Source: Myrmaecium sp. VS I D KN 1
Lineage: Eukaryota; Ascomycota; Dothideomycetes; Valsariales; Valsariaceae
Reading direction: 5' to 3'
Assembly (NCBI GenBank): GCA_019775845.1
Contig: JADQAV010000008.1
Span: 248,001-312,000, forward strand
Length of the DNA: 64,000 bases
The notes beneath the pieces are model-generated. The model did no database searches and was not told the DNA's origin. It saw only the letters and a program-made list of their open reading frames with translations. The translations under genes were made by a program, and so were the position numbers. Positions 23,281 through 35,231 of this stretch are shown here, one piece after another. Position 1 is the stretch's first letter; every line of letters begins with the position of its first letter.

Positions 23281-26200
23281 CCTCTTGTTCGTTCTCTCCT
23301 CTACTTGAACACAACACCTCGTCAACATCTTCATCTCATCCAAGTTCGCAACAAGCTTCAATCCTTCCTTGCTTCATCTCTTCTGTACCAGCATCTCATT
23401 CCTTACCCTTGCTTCACTTGACAACCATCAATCGCTGCTATGCACGACGCGAAGTGACGACGGACAACCGTCACCGTCGCATAAACAATCAACCGACAGA
23501 GCAAACGCCATCAACACAAACAAAGCCACAACTAACACATCCCATCCTACAAGCTCAATCAGTTGAAGCATGCTAACTTTACATTAGGAACTCTGCAACC
23601 ACCACTCGCATCGAGTGATCTTTCTGGCAGTAATCACCAACCGGTCCTTCGTCCCATCAAGCAGACATTGGCCGAGACGGACGCTGCCTAGATTAGATTC
23701 CCAGCGACGATCCATCACACCGGGGCGTTCTTCTAATATGAGCGTCTTGACCTGAAGAGTCGTACATCTCAAGTAGATAGAGCGTGCAGAGCGATCGACC
23801 GACCGGGCGGTTCAATAACAATTGAATTTCATATATTATCAACATGAATCGAGCCTTCATTTCCTCTTCCCGCCACGGTTCTTCCAAATTCATGTAATCT
23901 CCTTCCATGATGCAATTCACTTCAACTCCACGCCTCCTCTGTTGGCCCTTGCGAAACCTCCCATGCAAGCGGTCCTTGATCACGGAGGCAAGAGTAATAA
24001 CAACCCCTTCAACCACTTTTGGAGATGGCTTCGCAGCTGTTTCCAAGCAAAAAGTGGTCCTGGCGACTTCAGGCGCTTTGCAGCTTCGATGGGGTCCCCA
24101 GGAAGAAGAAAAGATTGTACATGTTAATAGATATAGATAGCTTAATCAAATCCATTCATATTCTTGTTTGTTCTAGTTTGACTTCTCGCTGCTCGATGTT
24201 CTTATTTCTATCACGCTCCCAGTCTTGGATGTGTGAAGCTAGCGCGCGATAATCAAAAGGGGCCGACGCGGCCTGCTAGCAGCTGAGTCGGGCCCATCTC
24301 CTTTATCACCTATCGCAGCCACGGAATTGGTAAGTACATTAATCTACGCGGTACCTTTGACCCAAAGCCCTTCCAGTATGCTGGATAATATGTTCATGCC
24401 GACTTTCTCCCTCCTCAGCTCGAAAGCTCATCGCCCCTCTTAGAGCTGGTTTCTTTATTTACCTGCTGAAGCTGTCCACCTCTCTGGAAGGTGTCGGACA
24501 CATCGAATCAAGAGAGAAGGAAATCGAGAATATGGGATTATGAGACGGGAACTAGCAACCGGTGACGGCATTATCTTTGTGTATGCTGACGTGCATCATA
24601 TACGGTTGATTACTATATATAAGAAGAAGTCCATTAGATGAAGTGATCATCCTTCCGGAGCTCCATTAAGCATATTTATTATGACTCAGACTTTCCAGCG
24701 TACTCAGAAAGCTATAGGCCTTAATTCTAAAAGTTGAAGTTGCAGCAACATTGGCATTACTAGGCATTAATTATACAGTACCTTCAGTAAAGAATTACAT
24801 CCTCCGGCTGGTATAGAGGGAGAACATGCCTGATTAGCAGGCTAATGTCCGCAAAGCATGAAGTAGCCGACCCGCTCGTTCTGTGTCTACACCCCACCTC
24901 AAATGACTGTACAAACATCCAGTCGGTAAATGACCAATCTAGGGCTAGGGTTTTGTCGGAGGAGCGATGAATGGCATCCCCGCTGGGACATTGAAGAGGA
25001 AAGTGGGGTTTGGTCGCTAAGCGAGCAAAGGGCAAGGCTGGCCAATCGCAAATCGGACGACGTGGGAGCCGAGCTTGGTTTCGCGCATTGCGCTTGGCCC
25101 TCGCCAGATGTTTGGACTGCCGTGAAGGGAGTGTTGTTATCCCTACAAAGTTGGTGATTATTATATACCGTCAACACCGTTATAGGACATAATATCTGCT
25201 GTGGGAGCGTGTGTCTTTGGTAAATCTTCATTTCGTCTAGGCTATGCGACCGGCAGAAATCAAGCGCCTGTTCAAACCGAAATGAATCAGACAAATATAG
25301 GATCCACGAGAAGCAAGTGATGACAAAGGAGTTCCAAGCGCTGCAGAGATTCGCAACAGTTCTGCGCTGTTGCTTTAACCGAACGAACTAATTGGGCACG
25401 AGACGGGCAAAGGAGAGGCAATCTGCAATACAAGCCCGGGAATTGAAGGAAGAGGTGAGAAGGGGACGGCCGGCTAAGTTTGTGCGCTATAGTCGTGGCG
25501 GGGCATTCTCTGCGATGTACGCTCACGCGGCGTGGACAATGCAACAATAAATCCAGTATTACATGAGATGAGCAGACAGGCATGCAACAAGTTGGCGACT
25601 GGTCGCTATCCTCTCTCTCTCGTAGAGCAGGTCGCTGCTGCGTATATAGCTTCTGGGTCAGCGCACGATGGTTCGGCGCCAGCGTTGAAAGACGCAAGTC
25701 CCATACACACTGAGACTACCTCAAGTATCATAAGAATGCAGAGAAGGGCCCGCTACACCGGCAATTCATTGCTTGCAGTACCATAATGCTTCATTGTCCA
25801 TCTATGCACTCAGAAAGACTGGCTTCTTCCAGTCAACGGACAGCGCGAGCAAGTCCCCTTTTAAGTCGTAGAGTGGAGCCTCTAATCCCCGTTGCTACCT
25901 AGCCATGCGTCCGCTTCAGTCGGTGTGGTAGAGCAACGGGATCGAGCCGACAAGGGCCTCGCAGCCGTGGATTCTAGACTTCGATGCGGCATACACGCTG
26001 GCCCTCGGGGACGGGACTGGCTCAGGCTAAAGAGAGAGTACGCCGATAACTCTTAGGCACGGAAGCGCTCTGAAGATAATGGTCATGGGTATATGCAGTG
26101 CAATTCGAGCACCCACAGAATGCAGCCCATTACGAAGAAGGATGGAAATTCTAATAAAGAATGTGAACAGACGAAAGACCTGTTTGTGTGACTTTGCCGA

Positions 26201-26647
26201 CCCAAGTTCACGATCCAGCTAGCCCGGCGAATCAAAGATACTGTCATAATACTACCCAGTCTGGCTGCAGAGACCGGATCCGAACCGGCTCGCGTCTCAC
26301 TCGTATTATCCCGGTATCCGTTCACCGTTATTTCGGCGCACCCGGGACGCATCCTCCGACGCCGAATCGCACAGCGAAATCCACCCGACAGCCAGAACCC
26401 CGAGACCGCTCTCTCTCCTGGACTCATCTCTCTGCAAAGCGACCACGCTGGAAGTTCTCGAGTACAGGGGCAGACATTGTTATCCGGGGACTTAGTTTGC
26501 CAATCTCAAGCATACCGCACAAATCCCCAGACAAAAGGTCTGAATTCTCGGTCCATAAAGACCGGCCCTGCACCCGCACACGCTCTGCGCGTCGTGCCCA
26601 CCTTCCACCATCGACCTGCATCAGCATCGCGACAGACGGCCTGCGTC
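23281..26647. other. Gene-poor stretch, nothing supported
   Basis: Composition is normal to slightly AT-rich. Several 60-190 codon open frames occur on both strands (24899-25294 and 25287-25697 on the minus, 26188-26763 on the plus), but they overlap one another in different frames, lack recognisable domains and show no coherent splicing. I see no tRNA, repeat array or mobile element. Part of 26450-26647 may be leader of the gene starting at 26648. Confidence 0.4.
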
Positions 26648-27501
26648 ATGGATCTAAATCCACATACGCCTGCATGGCGCATCAGCAAGGATCCAGCTAT
26701 CCTAAGGTATTCAAAATCTTCCTGCAGCCGCCTTCCCAAAATATCACCGCTAACGTCGGGTGAAGGCTTGTAAGAGACTTTGGTCCGCCTCAACCGGCAG
26801 GAACCACGATTGGCATGTTCGCGCAGAGTCGCATTGGCGATGAGCTGCTATTCGATGATAGCAAAGCTGCTAGGAAGTTCACAGTCAGGTTGCCACCACG
26901 TGGCAAGCATATTATGTATGATGAGCCTGTTCTGAAGGTTGAGGCTGTGAAAGAAGAACCCATCGGCAAGGCATCCGACCATACAGCTGTCGAAGACAAA
27001 CCCAACAGCAAAACGTCCGACGAAGGAGAGAAGCAGCAGCAGCCCAACGCGAGCGGCAAGACCGCGAGCAAAAAGGATGAGGATGCGCAGACCACACGCA
27101 CCGCAGCAAAAGTCCCAAAGACCATAGACAGCAGATACAGCACCTGGCAACCATCCAATCCCAAGGATACAAAGCACACCAGCCCCGACGACAAAGCTCC
27201 CAGCAACAAAGTACCAGAGAGCAGCACGCTCCCCGGAACACAACTCTCACCATCCTTCCCCAACACAAAGCCGCAGCACAGCAAGAACGGCAAACCCTAT
27301 CCAGTAATGGCGGCAGTAGCAGCAGCAGTAAAGGCGAAAGGGTTCAAGATTCCCATTCCACCGGCGGCGGTTAAACTCAAGGACCATCGTAGACAGGCAT
27401 ACAGCAACAACAGGAAGAGTAATAAGTACGATACCTGGCAGCAGCTGCAGAAGCTGGACGGTAGCAGCGGCGCTGACGATGGATACGAGCACGAATATGA
27501 G

Positions 27502-27540
<39 letters not shown>

Positions 27541-27627
27541 CAGCACCGCCGGCACGAGGAGTCGACGGATGCCGACGCGGAAGCGTCCCGGAGGTGGGGG
27601 GAGCTGAAACGGTATTTTCCCGCTTAA
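26648..27627 (+). CDS. Hypothetical low-complexity protein, 306 aa, polyQ
   Basis: My model is two exons, 26648-26706 and 26766-27627. Exon 1 begins MDLNPHTPAWRISKDPAIL. The intron starts GTATTC, has branch motif GCTAAC near 26750 and ends at TGAAG (26765); an alternative AG nine bases later keeps the same frame. It joins in frame to LVRDFGPPQPAGTTIGMF. The protein has a short ordered-looking start, including IGDELLFDDSKAARKFTVRL, then a long Lys/Glu/Ser/Pro-rich disordered middle (about residues 60-185), a KGFKIPIPPAAVKLKDHRR segment, a run of 11 Gln encoded by pure CAG (27505-27537), and a charged tail. There is no signal peptide or membrane segment. I do not recognise the family. Disorder, basic patches and polyQ suggest a nuclear or scaffold role, but that is inference. 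The start could lie further upstream. Confidence 0.55.
27505..27537 (+). repeat. CAG trinucleotide run coding polyglutamine
   Basis: Eleven uninterrupted CAG codons inside the 306-aa hypothetical protein, followed by GAG CAG. Pure codon runs of this kind are length-variable between strains. Confidence 0.9.
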
Positions 27628-28496
27628 GGCGATTGTCTCAGACGCCTGAACGGGGTACAGCACAGATTACTGGTAGACTGTACGCAATGCTTGGAGATGT
27701 ACCGGCGCTCAACTTGCCGGATTCTACTTGGTTAGCAGGACTTGCCTGCTCATGTAGAAGCTGCGCGTCCCAGTTTCTCGACGGCTTTTGGGCGTTGAAT
27801 GAACCGGGCAGATTGGGAGACGAGTGATAGAGAGTGTATGTGAAGTATGAAAAGATTAAATTCCCCATTTGAGGATGGTCTGTATATGCGGTGTTACGAT
27901 ATTGATTGATTGCTTGACGTCGCTACGAGGCGCTGATGATGACTGCTCTTTGTTATCATGCTGAGCGACCTGCTGATGCAGGTGTTCGTCGAGATTTGGC
28001 TCTTTCTGGATAACGTCGGCTTGATAATGAAGAAGATCCACATTTGGGTGCGTAAAACGTGGCCTTACCAAGATCGTCTTCATCTTGCCAGTATAATAAC
28101 ATGTCTATAAATATGGTTTTGCTGTTGTACAGTGGTGACGGCGCAGTCGGACGCAAAAAAGCACACAGATAGCCGCACGAAGGTACTTTTACAGCAAACG
28201 CAATCCAAATCAAACCAAGCAGCGAGACACGCAGTAGAAGAAGAAAAGGAACTTATATTATCAATCATAAAGCTATGTAACCTCAATCTCCAAGAATCTA
28301 AACCTATATACCAAAATGTTCCCCAGCTGTGCTACCCCATCTCCACGATCCTAGGGAAAGACAGGGTTTATACTTGGGGATAAACTCCGATAGCCATCGA
28401 TCCGCGTACACAACAAGCCAAGCCGAACAGAACAACTAGCAGCTTGTCTTGGAGTGAGGGATAGAGGCTACGCGAGTCCGTTGTTCTTGGTAGGGA
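27628..28496. other. Intergenic, no gene seen
   Basis: This lies downstream of the polyQ gene. Several short open frames exist on both strands without recognisable content. No structural RNA or repeat was found. Confidence 0.4.
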
Positions 28497-28685
28497 TCAG
28501 AGGCAGAAGGCCATCATGGAGAAAGGATCCCCGCCGGGGTAGTATCGAATCCCTACCGACGTAGCTACGCTCTCTGTAGCCGTGTAGACGAAGGGAAGAT
28601 TAGCTGAATGGGGGATGGGGGGTTGTGGACGTACCTTTCCTATTCCGTTGGTTGGTTTGGTTTGGTTTCGTCTTCGTGGTGGCAT
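28497..28685 (-). CDS. Possible small protein, 62 aa
   Basis: The ORF starts MPPRRRNQTKPTN and ends GGDPFSMMAFCL. The second half reads like a compact folded peptide (VYTATESVATSVGIRYYPGG), and the start codon follows a GGCGGTGGA context on the minus strand. A GTACGT...CAG segment lies inside (about 31 nt), too short for a credible intron. The region to its right (28860-28990) is pyrimidine-rich on this strand and could be its leader. I do not recognise it; it could be a chance ORF or the first exon of a spliced gene. Confidence 0.25.
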   Translation of the reverse strand: MPPRRRNQTKPTNGIGKVRPQPPIPHSANLPFVYTATESVATSVGIRYYPGGDPFSMMAFCL

Positions 28686-28854
28686 TCCACCGCCACCGTT
28701 CGCTAGCTGTTGTTCAGACGCGGTGCGGTTATCGACATAGTCGCGACGATTTGGGGAAACCGTCAGATCGATCGGAATTGCAAACTACTTTTCAGTCATC
28801 ATGACCTAGCGAGCGGTGGGGTGGAATGCCCCGAGTGTGAATGACTGACTGTCG

Positions 28855-28995
28855 ACGACGGGGAGGTGTGAAGGGGAAGGGAAGGGTGATGGAAGGAAGG
28901 GAAGTGAAATGCGAAGGAGAGGGAAGTGAAGGGAAGGAAGGGGAGGTGAAGTGGGGGTGAAGGAAGATGAGTGTCGCTTGTTGACAGTTGACAGA
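28855..28995. repeat. Polypurine (GGAAG/GAAGG) tract
   Basis: About 140 bp of almost pure purine on the plus strand, made of GGAAGGGAAGTGAAG-like words. On the minus strand it is a pyrimidine tract of promoter or leader type. It could form triplex or G-rich structures. There is no ORF assignment. Confidence 0.7.
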
Positions 28996-30229
28996 CTGAA
29001 GAGAGAGAAAGAAGAGAGCGGTGCTAGGAAAGAGCAATGTGGGCATTAGCGAGGCCTCCGTCACGTGAGTACTTCCCGTGTGAACCGACTGTGGCTTTGC
29101 TGTAGAGGCTGGGGAGCACATGTGGAGCGGCATTGCTCGCAGGTCGGGGCAGTGTCGAATTTGCCTACGCGCGGCGGGCAACTTCACAGCGGCAGTAAAG
29201 CAGGAATCAGCAAGAGTGACTAAGCGCTGTCTTCCCAATGGAACAGTTATAATCAAGCTGACTGAGGTTGATGAAGTTGTACAGCCTTCGCCTTAGAAGA
29301 CATGCCACAGTCCATGCACCTGTCGATCGGTACTTGCGCCGCTCCCCTCATTCCTCTCACTCTTCTATCCCGCGCCTCTCGGTTCCTACCATCAAATCCG
29401 CGGCCCCCCCAAGTACTATCTGACTGAAGATCGAACATTGGAACTCCCGACCGCGAACAATCGACCCTATACTCATCAATCACTAGACTACGGAGCCAGC
29501 ATCTATAGACAGACATGAACAAGTCTCCTTCACCAAAGCTCCCAGTCTACCTACACCATCACAACTCCAAACGCCATACCGATCCCACGAAACTCAAACA
29601 ATCATCTCCAACACCTCCAAATCTCATTCACCACACCAAACCACCGCGATTAGACTCGTAAGATCCTTGTTAACGGAGCTAAAGACAGGCTTCTCTTTAG
29701 TCCACCAGGGACACTTGGGCGCCATACGTTCCACCGCTGCAGAGGCACCACCATCAGGGCTTCCCCTCCTCCTTCCCGCAAGCGTACATCTTGAAGGAAG
29801 CGGAACACATGCGGCCGTCGAACGGCGCAAAGAGCCGTGACCGCCAACTAGCCTTCAGCTTTGACGTGGTACTATGGGATCATTTCCGCCCTGATCAAGA
29901 CGCCGGCCCGCCGCCTTCACCCGTTGAGTCAACCGGAGATGCCTCCAATCCTTAACTTCTCCGCCGTCTATCTGGATACACTTGACTCGATGAGCCCATT
30001 ATCCCTCGGCATTGCGATCGAGAGCCTCGCCGTCACAGGCACATATACTGCAGGCTAAGGCCACTGCGAGATTGATGAGTTCTCCTGATCGAGAGTGTCT
30101 GACGAACGGGAAAATCAGCCGTCGAATAAAAAGAGGACACGGGCGTATGAAGAGCTCAACCACATACACCGAACGAGGAGTAGGGATATGTTATCCGGAT
30201 ACACCAACGTCTCACACTGAGCGAAGAAA
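28996..30229. other. Gene-poor stretch, nothing supported
   Basis: Open frames at 28792-29256 and 29253-29522 (minus), 29624-29847 (minus, two frames) and 29861-30293 (plus) are short, mutually overlapping and unrecognised. No repeat is evident until the degenerate array beginning near 30230. Confidence 0.4.
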
Positions 30230-32570
30230 AAGGCAAAGCACAAGTATGGATGGACACAGCCAAACCGGATATTATACGATATATTCGCATTGAAACGAGA
30301 GGGGTGTACAAGCATGGCCCGCCAACTCATCAATATCGCGCTGCTCCTTTGGTCTTGCAGAGCAGATCGAGCCAGGAGGATGACACATCCACGCCCTCAA
30401 TGGACAACGGAGTAGAAGACATGCAAAGAGAGGAAGATGAACAAATGGAGGGATACAGCGAAACACAGTACGCTAGTTTCACGGGCGCAAAGTAACATAA
30501 CCGGATATTGAAAAAGAAAGGTCCCCCATCTTCACCCGAGCTTATGGAGCGATGAAAACATACACACGCCAACACTCTGAACCGACCACGGAGTAGGACA
30601 TACAAAAAAGAAGAGGGAGCAACGAACGACCGATACACTATACGGCAGATCCACAAGACCGCTAACCCATAATCAAATCCCCCCTACTCCCTCCTCCCCA
30701 CGTCGTCTTCCTGGATTAATCGAGCGGCGAAAACACACGAATATACCCACGTGTTCACCGACCAAGAATCAAAAGATAGACAGAAGACTGTACACCAGCT
30801 TCATAACTACAAGAGGATGCCAAGGAATCGGCATCCCAGGGCACCCCCTCTCTACCCTTTGAGGCTCAAACCAAACCAGCAGGAGACATACGCACATACT
30901 TAACACACAACGAAGTGAAATGTACGCAGGAAAAGGTGGAGCAACGGCCGACTAATATATAGTACGCTAGATCCACGACCGCAAAATGAGCATATATAGT
31001 CAATCCGCTCAAGCACGACCGCCCAACTATTATTACATCCACCTCTACTCCCTCCTCCCTACGTTATATTTCTTGGCCAATCGAGCGGCGGAAACGTATG
31101 GATACACACACGTGTTCAACCGACTAAGGGTCAAAAGACACTCAGAAAGAGACCGGGATACGAACACCAGCTTCACAACCACAAGAAGACACCAAGGAAT
31201 GATACAAGCGAGGCCAGCCAACCCTAACACTCTCCATAGAAGACTGGGGTAGGAGGACGACACATCCACAGGCTCAACAAACCACAAATCAAGAGATGGC
31301 AGAAAGAGACAGAGCAACGGACGTCCAATACTTGTACGCCATCTTCAAAACCACAAGAGCACACCTCGAATCTCCACAAGCATGGCCTCCCAAGCATCCT
31401 CCCAAGCATCCTCCCTTGCTTCCCGACTGCCCCCTCCACACATCATCTTCTGAAGTCGATCGAGCGATCAAAACACATGCAGCCGCGCACACACACATCC
31501 CCGTGCTGAATCTAGAGCGCGTAGAACGAAAGAGAGAAAGGGAGAGACAGAGCGGCGGAAGACCGATACACAATCCGATGGATTCACCCGCCCAAGAACA
31601 CACCTTAAACAAAGGCCGTCAGCAAAATCTCTACTGTTCCATCCTCCCCCTTCCCCCTCCCTTCCCAGATCATCTTCCCAAGCGGATCGATCGAAATATG
31701 AAAAAGCACAAGTACACATACGCTCAACCGTCCAAAAGCCGAAAGACACGCAACGAGAGAGAGCGAGAGAGAGCGAGAGAGAGCGAGAGAGAGAGAGCAA
31801 GCAGCGGAATACCGATACACAGTTCGATGGATTCACCCGCCCAAGAACACACCTTGAATAAAGGCTGTCAACGAATCCTCTACTGTCCCCTACTCCGCCA
31901 TCCTCCTCCCTTCCAAGCTCATCTTCGAACCGATCGAGCGATGAAAACACCCGCATACCGATCCACCCGGCCGCCCAACGAACGATGGCTCGAACGACAT
32001 ACAAGAAGATACAGATCGAGAGGGGAAGCAACGAACGACCCATCTCACAACCACAGAAACATACCCAAGCACCGCACAAGAGGATATCCAACACTCCCCA
32101 CAATCCTCACTTCCTTCGCCGTGGACCGAGATAGATCTCCGGAACTCAATATTACGCTACTGTGGATTGAGAGTCACATAACGAGACAGGGTGAGAGACA
32201 GCGGGACACATTACACCAACTTCACGATCGCAAGAACACCCCATGAATCCGCACGTCCAGCTCAAACCGACCCATTGCCCTCCCTTCCTTACCTACGCCT
32301 AGACAACACAGGTCTCTAAAACCCACCTCTACGGGGAGATACAACCATATCCGCTCCCGCTCAACCGACCATGAATCAAAAAACACAGAGAGTGAGGCGG
32401 GGGCACAGTACGCCATCTTCACACGTGCAAGAACAGACCATAACTGCGCACGAGCAAGAGCTCCAACCAACCCATCATCCTTCTTTCCTCACCGTTAGCC
32501 GAACACACGCAGGCATACATATACAAGATCGCGCGAGTGCTCAACCAACCATGGATCGGAAGACATTCTG
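30230..32570. repeat. Degenerate ~150-250 bp tandem repeat, about ten copies
   Basis: Diverged copies share three landmarks in order: TACGCCATCTTCACAACCGC with AAGAACA after it, then GATCGAGCGATGAAAACACA, then CTCAACCGACCATGAATCAA with AAGAC and an AGAGAG run. The first landmark recurs near 30469, 30641, 30791, 30963, 31162, 31335, 32211 and 32409, with related GATGGATTCACCCGCCCAAG versions near 31579 and 31826. The last pair are 247 bp apart and nearly identical over about 60 bp. Spacing is 150-200 bp in the left part. The strand is A/C-rich with GA microsatellites. A 316-codon open frame (31296-32246) is a by-product of the repeats. Confidence 0.75.
31755..31800. repeat. GA/GAGC microsatellite inside the tandem repeat
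   Basis: A short run of GAGAGAGAGC words repeated three to four times, lying at the AGAGAG landmark of one repeat unit. A similar GA run occurs at about 32570-32622. These probably expanded locally from the repeat's own AGAGAG motif. Confidence 0.8.
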
Positions 32571-33349
32571 AGGGCGAGAAAGCGAGGGAGAGAAAGAGAG
32601 AAAGAGAGAGAAGAAGAGAGCAACAGACGAATGGTAACCCTCTAGGGATAAAGGAATGGCGACACCGATGATAATGACGATCAGAACCCTTCCTTCAAGC
32701 AGGTCAGGGCCCGAACAACACCAGCGCTTTCCCCGCAGGTCAAGAAACCCTAATCCAAGAGAGGGATTGCATAAGCGGAGTGAGCGGTGACCGCCGAGAA
32801 GGCAAATAGCGCGACCTCTGTTGTTAGACGGCGCTACTCTATATGTGCGTATGGTGGATATGTTCACGGTCTCATATCAGAATTAAGTTCCCAGCCAGCC
32901 GTTCAGTGCGGCAAGGCCTCGTGTTAATGTACCAATATGGGACATTGCTACACACACCAACGCCTACTACTCTCAATAAGTGTGGCATATCGCAGTCATA
33001 TGAAACCAAATAATCATATTATCCACACGCAAGACATCTGGAATAATAAAAATTGAATCGCATATCTCTAGCCTCGTATAACCCCAAAGAAAACCCCATT
33101 CCCTCAAGCCAGAGAGAGTGAGAAAGAAACCCCAGAAAAGAGCAAACCCCATTCCCAAAACCCAAAGGAAATCAACCAAAGCATCAAAACCTCAAAAGCC
33201 ATGTCCCAAAACAACCCCAGTGGACATGCTCGATCAATCCCCACAGATAAACCCACAACCTCCACATACCGTAACCTCGGGTATCATCCACACCAAACCC
33301 CCCTTGAAAGGAAAAAACAGGAAAATAGAACGCCCAATTTGGGACGAGT
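32571..33349. other. Spacer downstream of the MFS gene
   Basis: Normal to AT-rich DNA without a supported gene. Open frames at 33118-33602 on the plus strand are antisense to, or extend from, the low-complexity 3' end of the transporter gene, so I treat them as shadows. The 3' UTR of the minus-strand transporter should fall here. Confidence 0.4.
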
Positions 33350-35078
33350 TTACTTCGGCGCCACCACCGTCGCCGCAGCCGCAACCACACCATCATCCTT
33401 CCTCCCCGCCTCCACCTCCGAATCCCCCTCCTCCTCAACCAGCACCCCCAAATCCGCCACCACCACCGGCGCCGCACCCACATCCGCACCCACACCACCC
33501 TTCTCCCGTCGCGCCACGACACGATCCGTGCGACTCCCGCGCTGCGCACTAAGCGACTGCGCAAAGCGCGACCGCTCCCGGAACCACTCGCCGTGCCAAT
33601 AAAACACATAAATCGGGATGGTGACGACAACCGCCAGCGCCGCCAGCAAGTTCGACGCATACACATACGGAAAAGGCGGGGGACGGGATCCAATCTCCGT
33701 GAACAGCGGTTCCGAATACCACGCCGCGATACCCGCCAGGAAATCGCGGGCGAAGCCATTGCCGCCGGTCGCCGAGGCGGAGTAGACGCCGTAGGCCGCG
33801 ATCATGTAGTCGATGGTGGCGAGGTAGATGGCGTGATTGGCGATGCCGACGAGGGTGGCGAAGCAGAGGGGCAGGATCCAAGGGACGCCGTAGGACGGGC
33901 CGAGGGAGGTCCAGGCGAAGCCGAAGAGCCCGAGGGCTTCGAGGGGGGCGAGGAAGAGGAGGGGGTAGAGGCGGATTTCGGGGCGGACGCGGGGGCCGAG
34001 ACGGTGCATGGCCCGGCGCTGGCGGATGTAGAAGGGGATGAAGAAGAGCCAGGCGAGGGCGTAGCCGAGGAGCAGGGAGAGGAAGGTGAGGCCCTTGGCG
34101 ATGGTGTCGAAGCCCCATTGGTCGAAGACGAGGGGGAAGCCGGCGAGGAAGGTGAAGACGAGGGAGTCCGAGAAGCCGGAGTAGAGGGACAGGCAGAGCA
34201 CGATGGGCTCGGTGAGGAGCATGTGGTAGGGGCGGAACATGGTCTTGAGGATCTCGCGGCGGTCGAATTTTTTGCCTTCCTTGGGACCGAACACCCAGCG
34301 GGATCGCGGCTGGGTCTGGCGCTGCCGCTTGGCTTCCCGGCCCAGCAGCAGACCCGGATGGGTTTCCGGGACGAGGACGAGGTGGGCCAGCTGGACGACG
34401 CCGCCGAAGATGAGTTGGACCCAGAAGTTCCAGCGCCAGCCGAGGTAGGTTTCGAGGAAGCCGCCGACGACGGGACCGATGACGGAGCCGGCGACGGAGG
34501 AGAAGACGACGTACGCCGTGGCGAACTGGTGCCGGTGGGATTCGAACATGTCGGCCACTAAAGCGAGGGTGACGGAGCCGCCGGCGGAGCCGAGGCCGCC
34601 CAGACACCGGAAGATGATGATGCTGGCCATGTTTTGGCTGAGACCGCAGGCCATGGCGAAGATGTTGACCAGACCGAGGGAGGCTTGGAGGATGGGCTTG
34701 CGTCCGAATTCTGGGGGGAAATGTCAGTCAGGGAATCGAAACAAGAGACCAGAGGGGAGACAACATACCTTCCGACCACGGCGCCCACAATTCACACCCA
34801 AACCCATACGCCAGCAGGAACACCGCCTGGCCCGTGACGGTGACGTCGTGGGAGGTGCCAAACTTCTTGACGAGGAGGGGGACGGCGTTGCTGTAAATGC
34901 TCGCATTGAAGTTCATGCTGATCTGGACGAGGAAGATGACGGTCAGGATGCGCCACTTCTTGCCTTCGGAGAAGGAGGTCGCCAGCGCGTGGGGGACATC
35001 CTCGTCGGTGATGACCCGTTCGATCTGGAGGGCCGGCGGGCTGTCGTTGCCGTCTTTGAGCCTCTTCTTGCCGGTCAT
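33350..35078 (-). CDS. MFS transporter, DHA1 (drug:H+ antiporter-1) type, 556 aa
   Basis: Two exons, 34769-35078 and 33350-34710, with a 58-nt intron (GTATGT...CCCCCAG) joining PWSE|EFGRKPIL in frame. An acidic N-terminus (MTGKKRLKDGND...) precedes about 12 membrane segments. TM1 is near WRILTVIFLVQISMNFNAS. The loop 2-3 motif A variant is CELWAPWSEEFGRKPIL, and TM5 carries motif C, GSVIGPVVGGF followed by YLGWRWNFWVQLI, a hallmark of proton-coupled DHA1 exporters. A central loop (about residues 290-340) is followed by TM7-12, with DYMIAAYGVYSASATGGNGF in the late TM10-11 region typical of fungal Tpo1/Flr1-like proteins. It is probably a plasma-membrane exporter of toxic compounds or polyamines; the substrate cannot be read from sequence. 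The C-terminal 60 residues are low-complexity Ala/Val/Gly/Glu. I chose ATG 35078 over 35180, whose extra residues read as leader. Confidence 0.88.
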
Positions 35079-35224
35079 CGTGATGGTTGGGAGGAGCGGT
35101 GGACGATGGAAGAAGACGAAGGCAGATGGCTGGTAACAGAAAAGCGTGATGGAACTCAGGCGGGGAAATGGATATGGCACGGCGAAAGAGTGTGGAAAAG
35201 AGAGGAGAGAGGGAGAGAGACGCG

Positions 35225-35231
35225 TATTTAT
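35225..35231 (-). promoter_or_regulatory. TATA-like element of the MFS gene
   Basis: ATAAATA on the minus strand, about 150 bp before the transporter ATG, followed by a CT-rich run (CGTCTCTCTCCCTCTCTCC-like). That arrangement is common in fungal promoters. Assignment is by position only. Confidence 0.4.

Noticed and set aside
27956-28383. Short ORFs on both strands after the polyQ gene
   Set aside because: They overlap in opposite directions and lack any recognisable or conserved-looking content.
31296-32246. 316-codon ORF with ERERER runs as a gene
   Set aside because: It is produced by the degenerate tandem repeat and GA microsatellites, has no domain, and the opposite strand is equally open (31468-32103).
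33549-34607. 352-codon minus-strand and 322-codon plus-strand ORFs over the transporter
   Set aside because: Arg/Pro-rich and Glu/Gly-rich translations are shadows of the GC-rich MFS coding frame, which alone shows family motifs.
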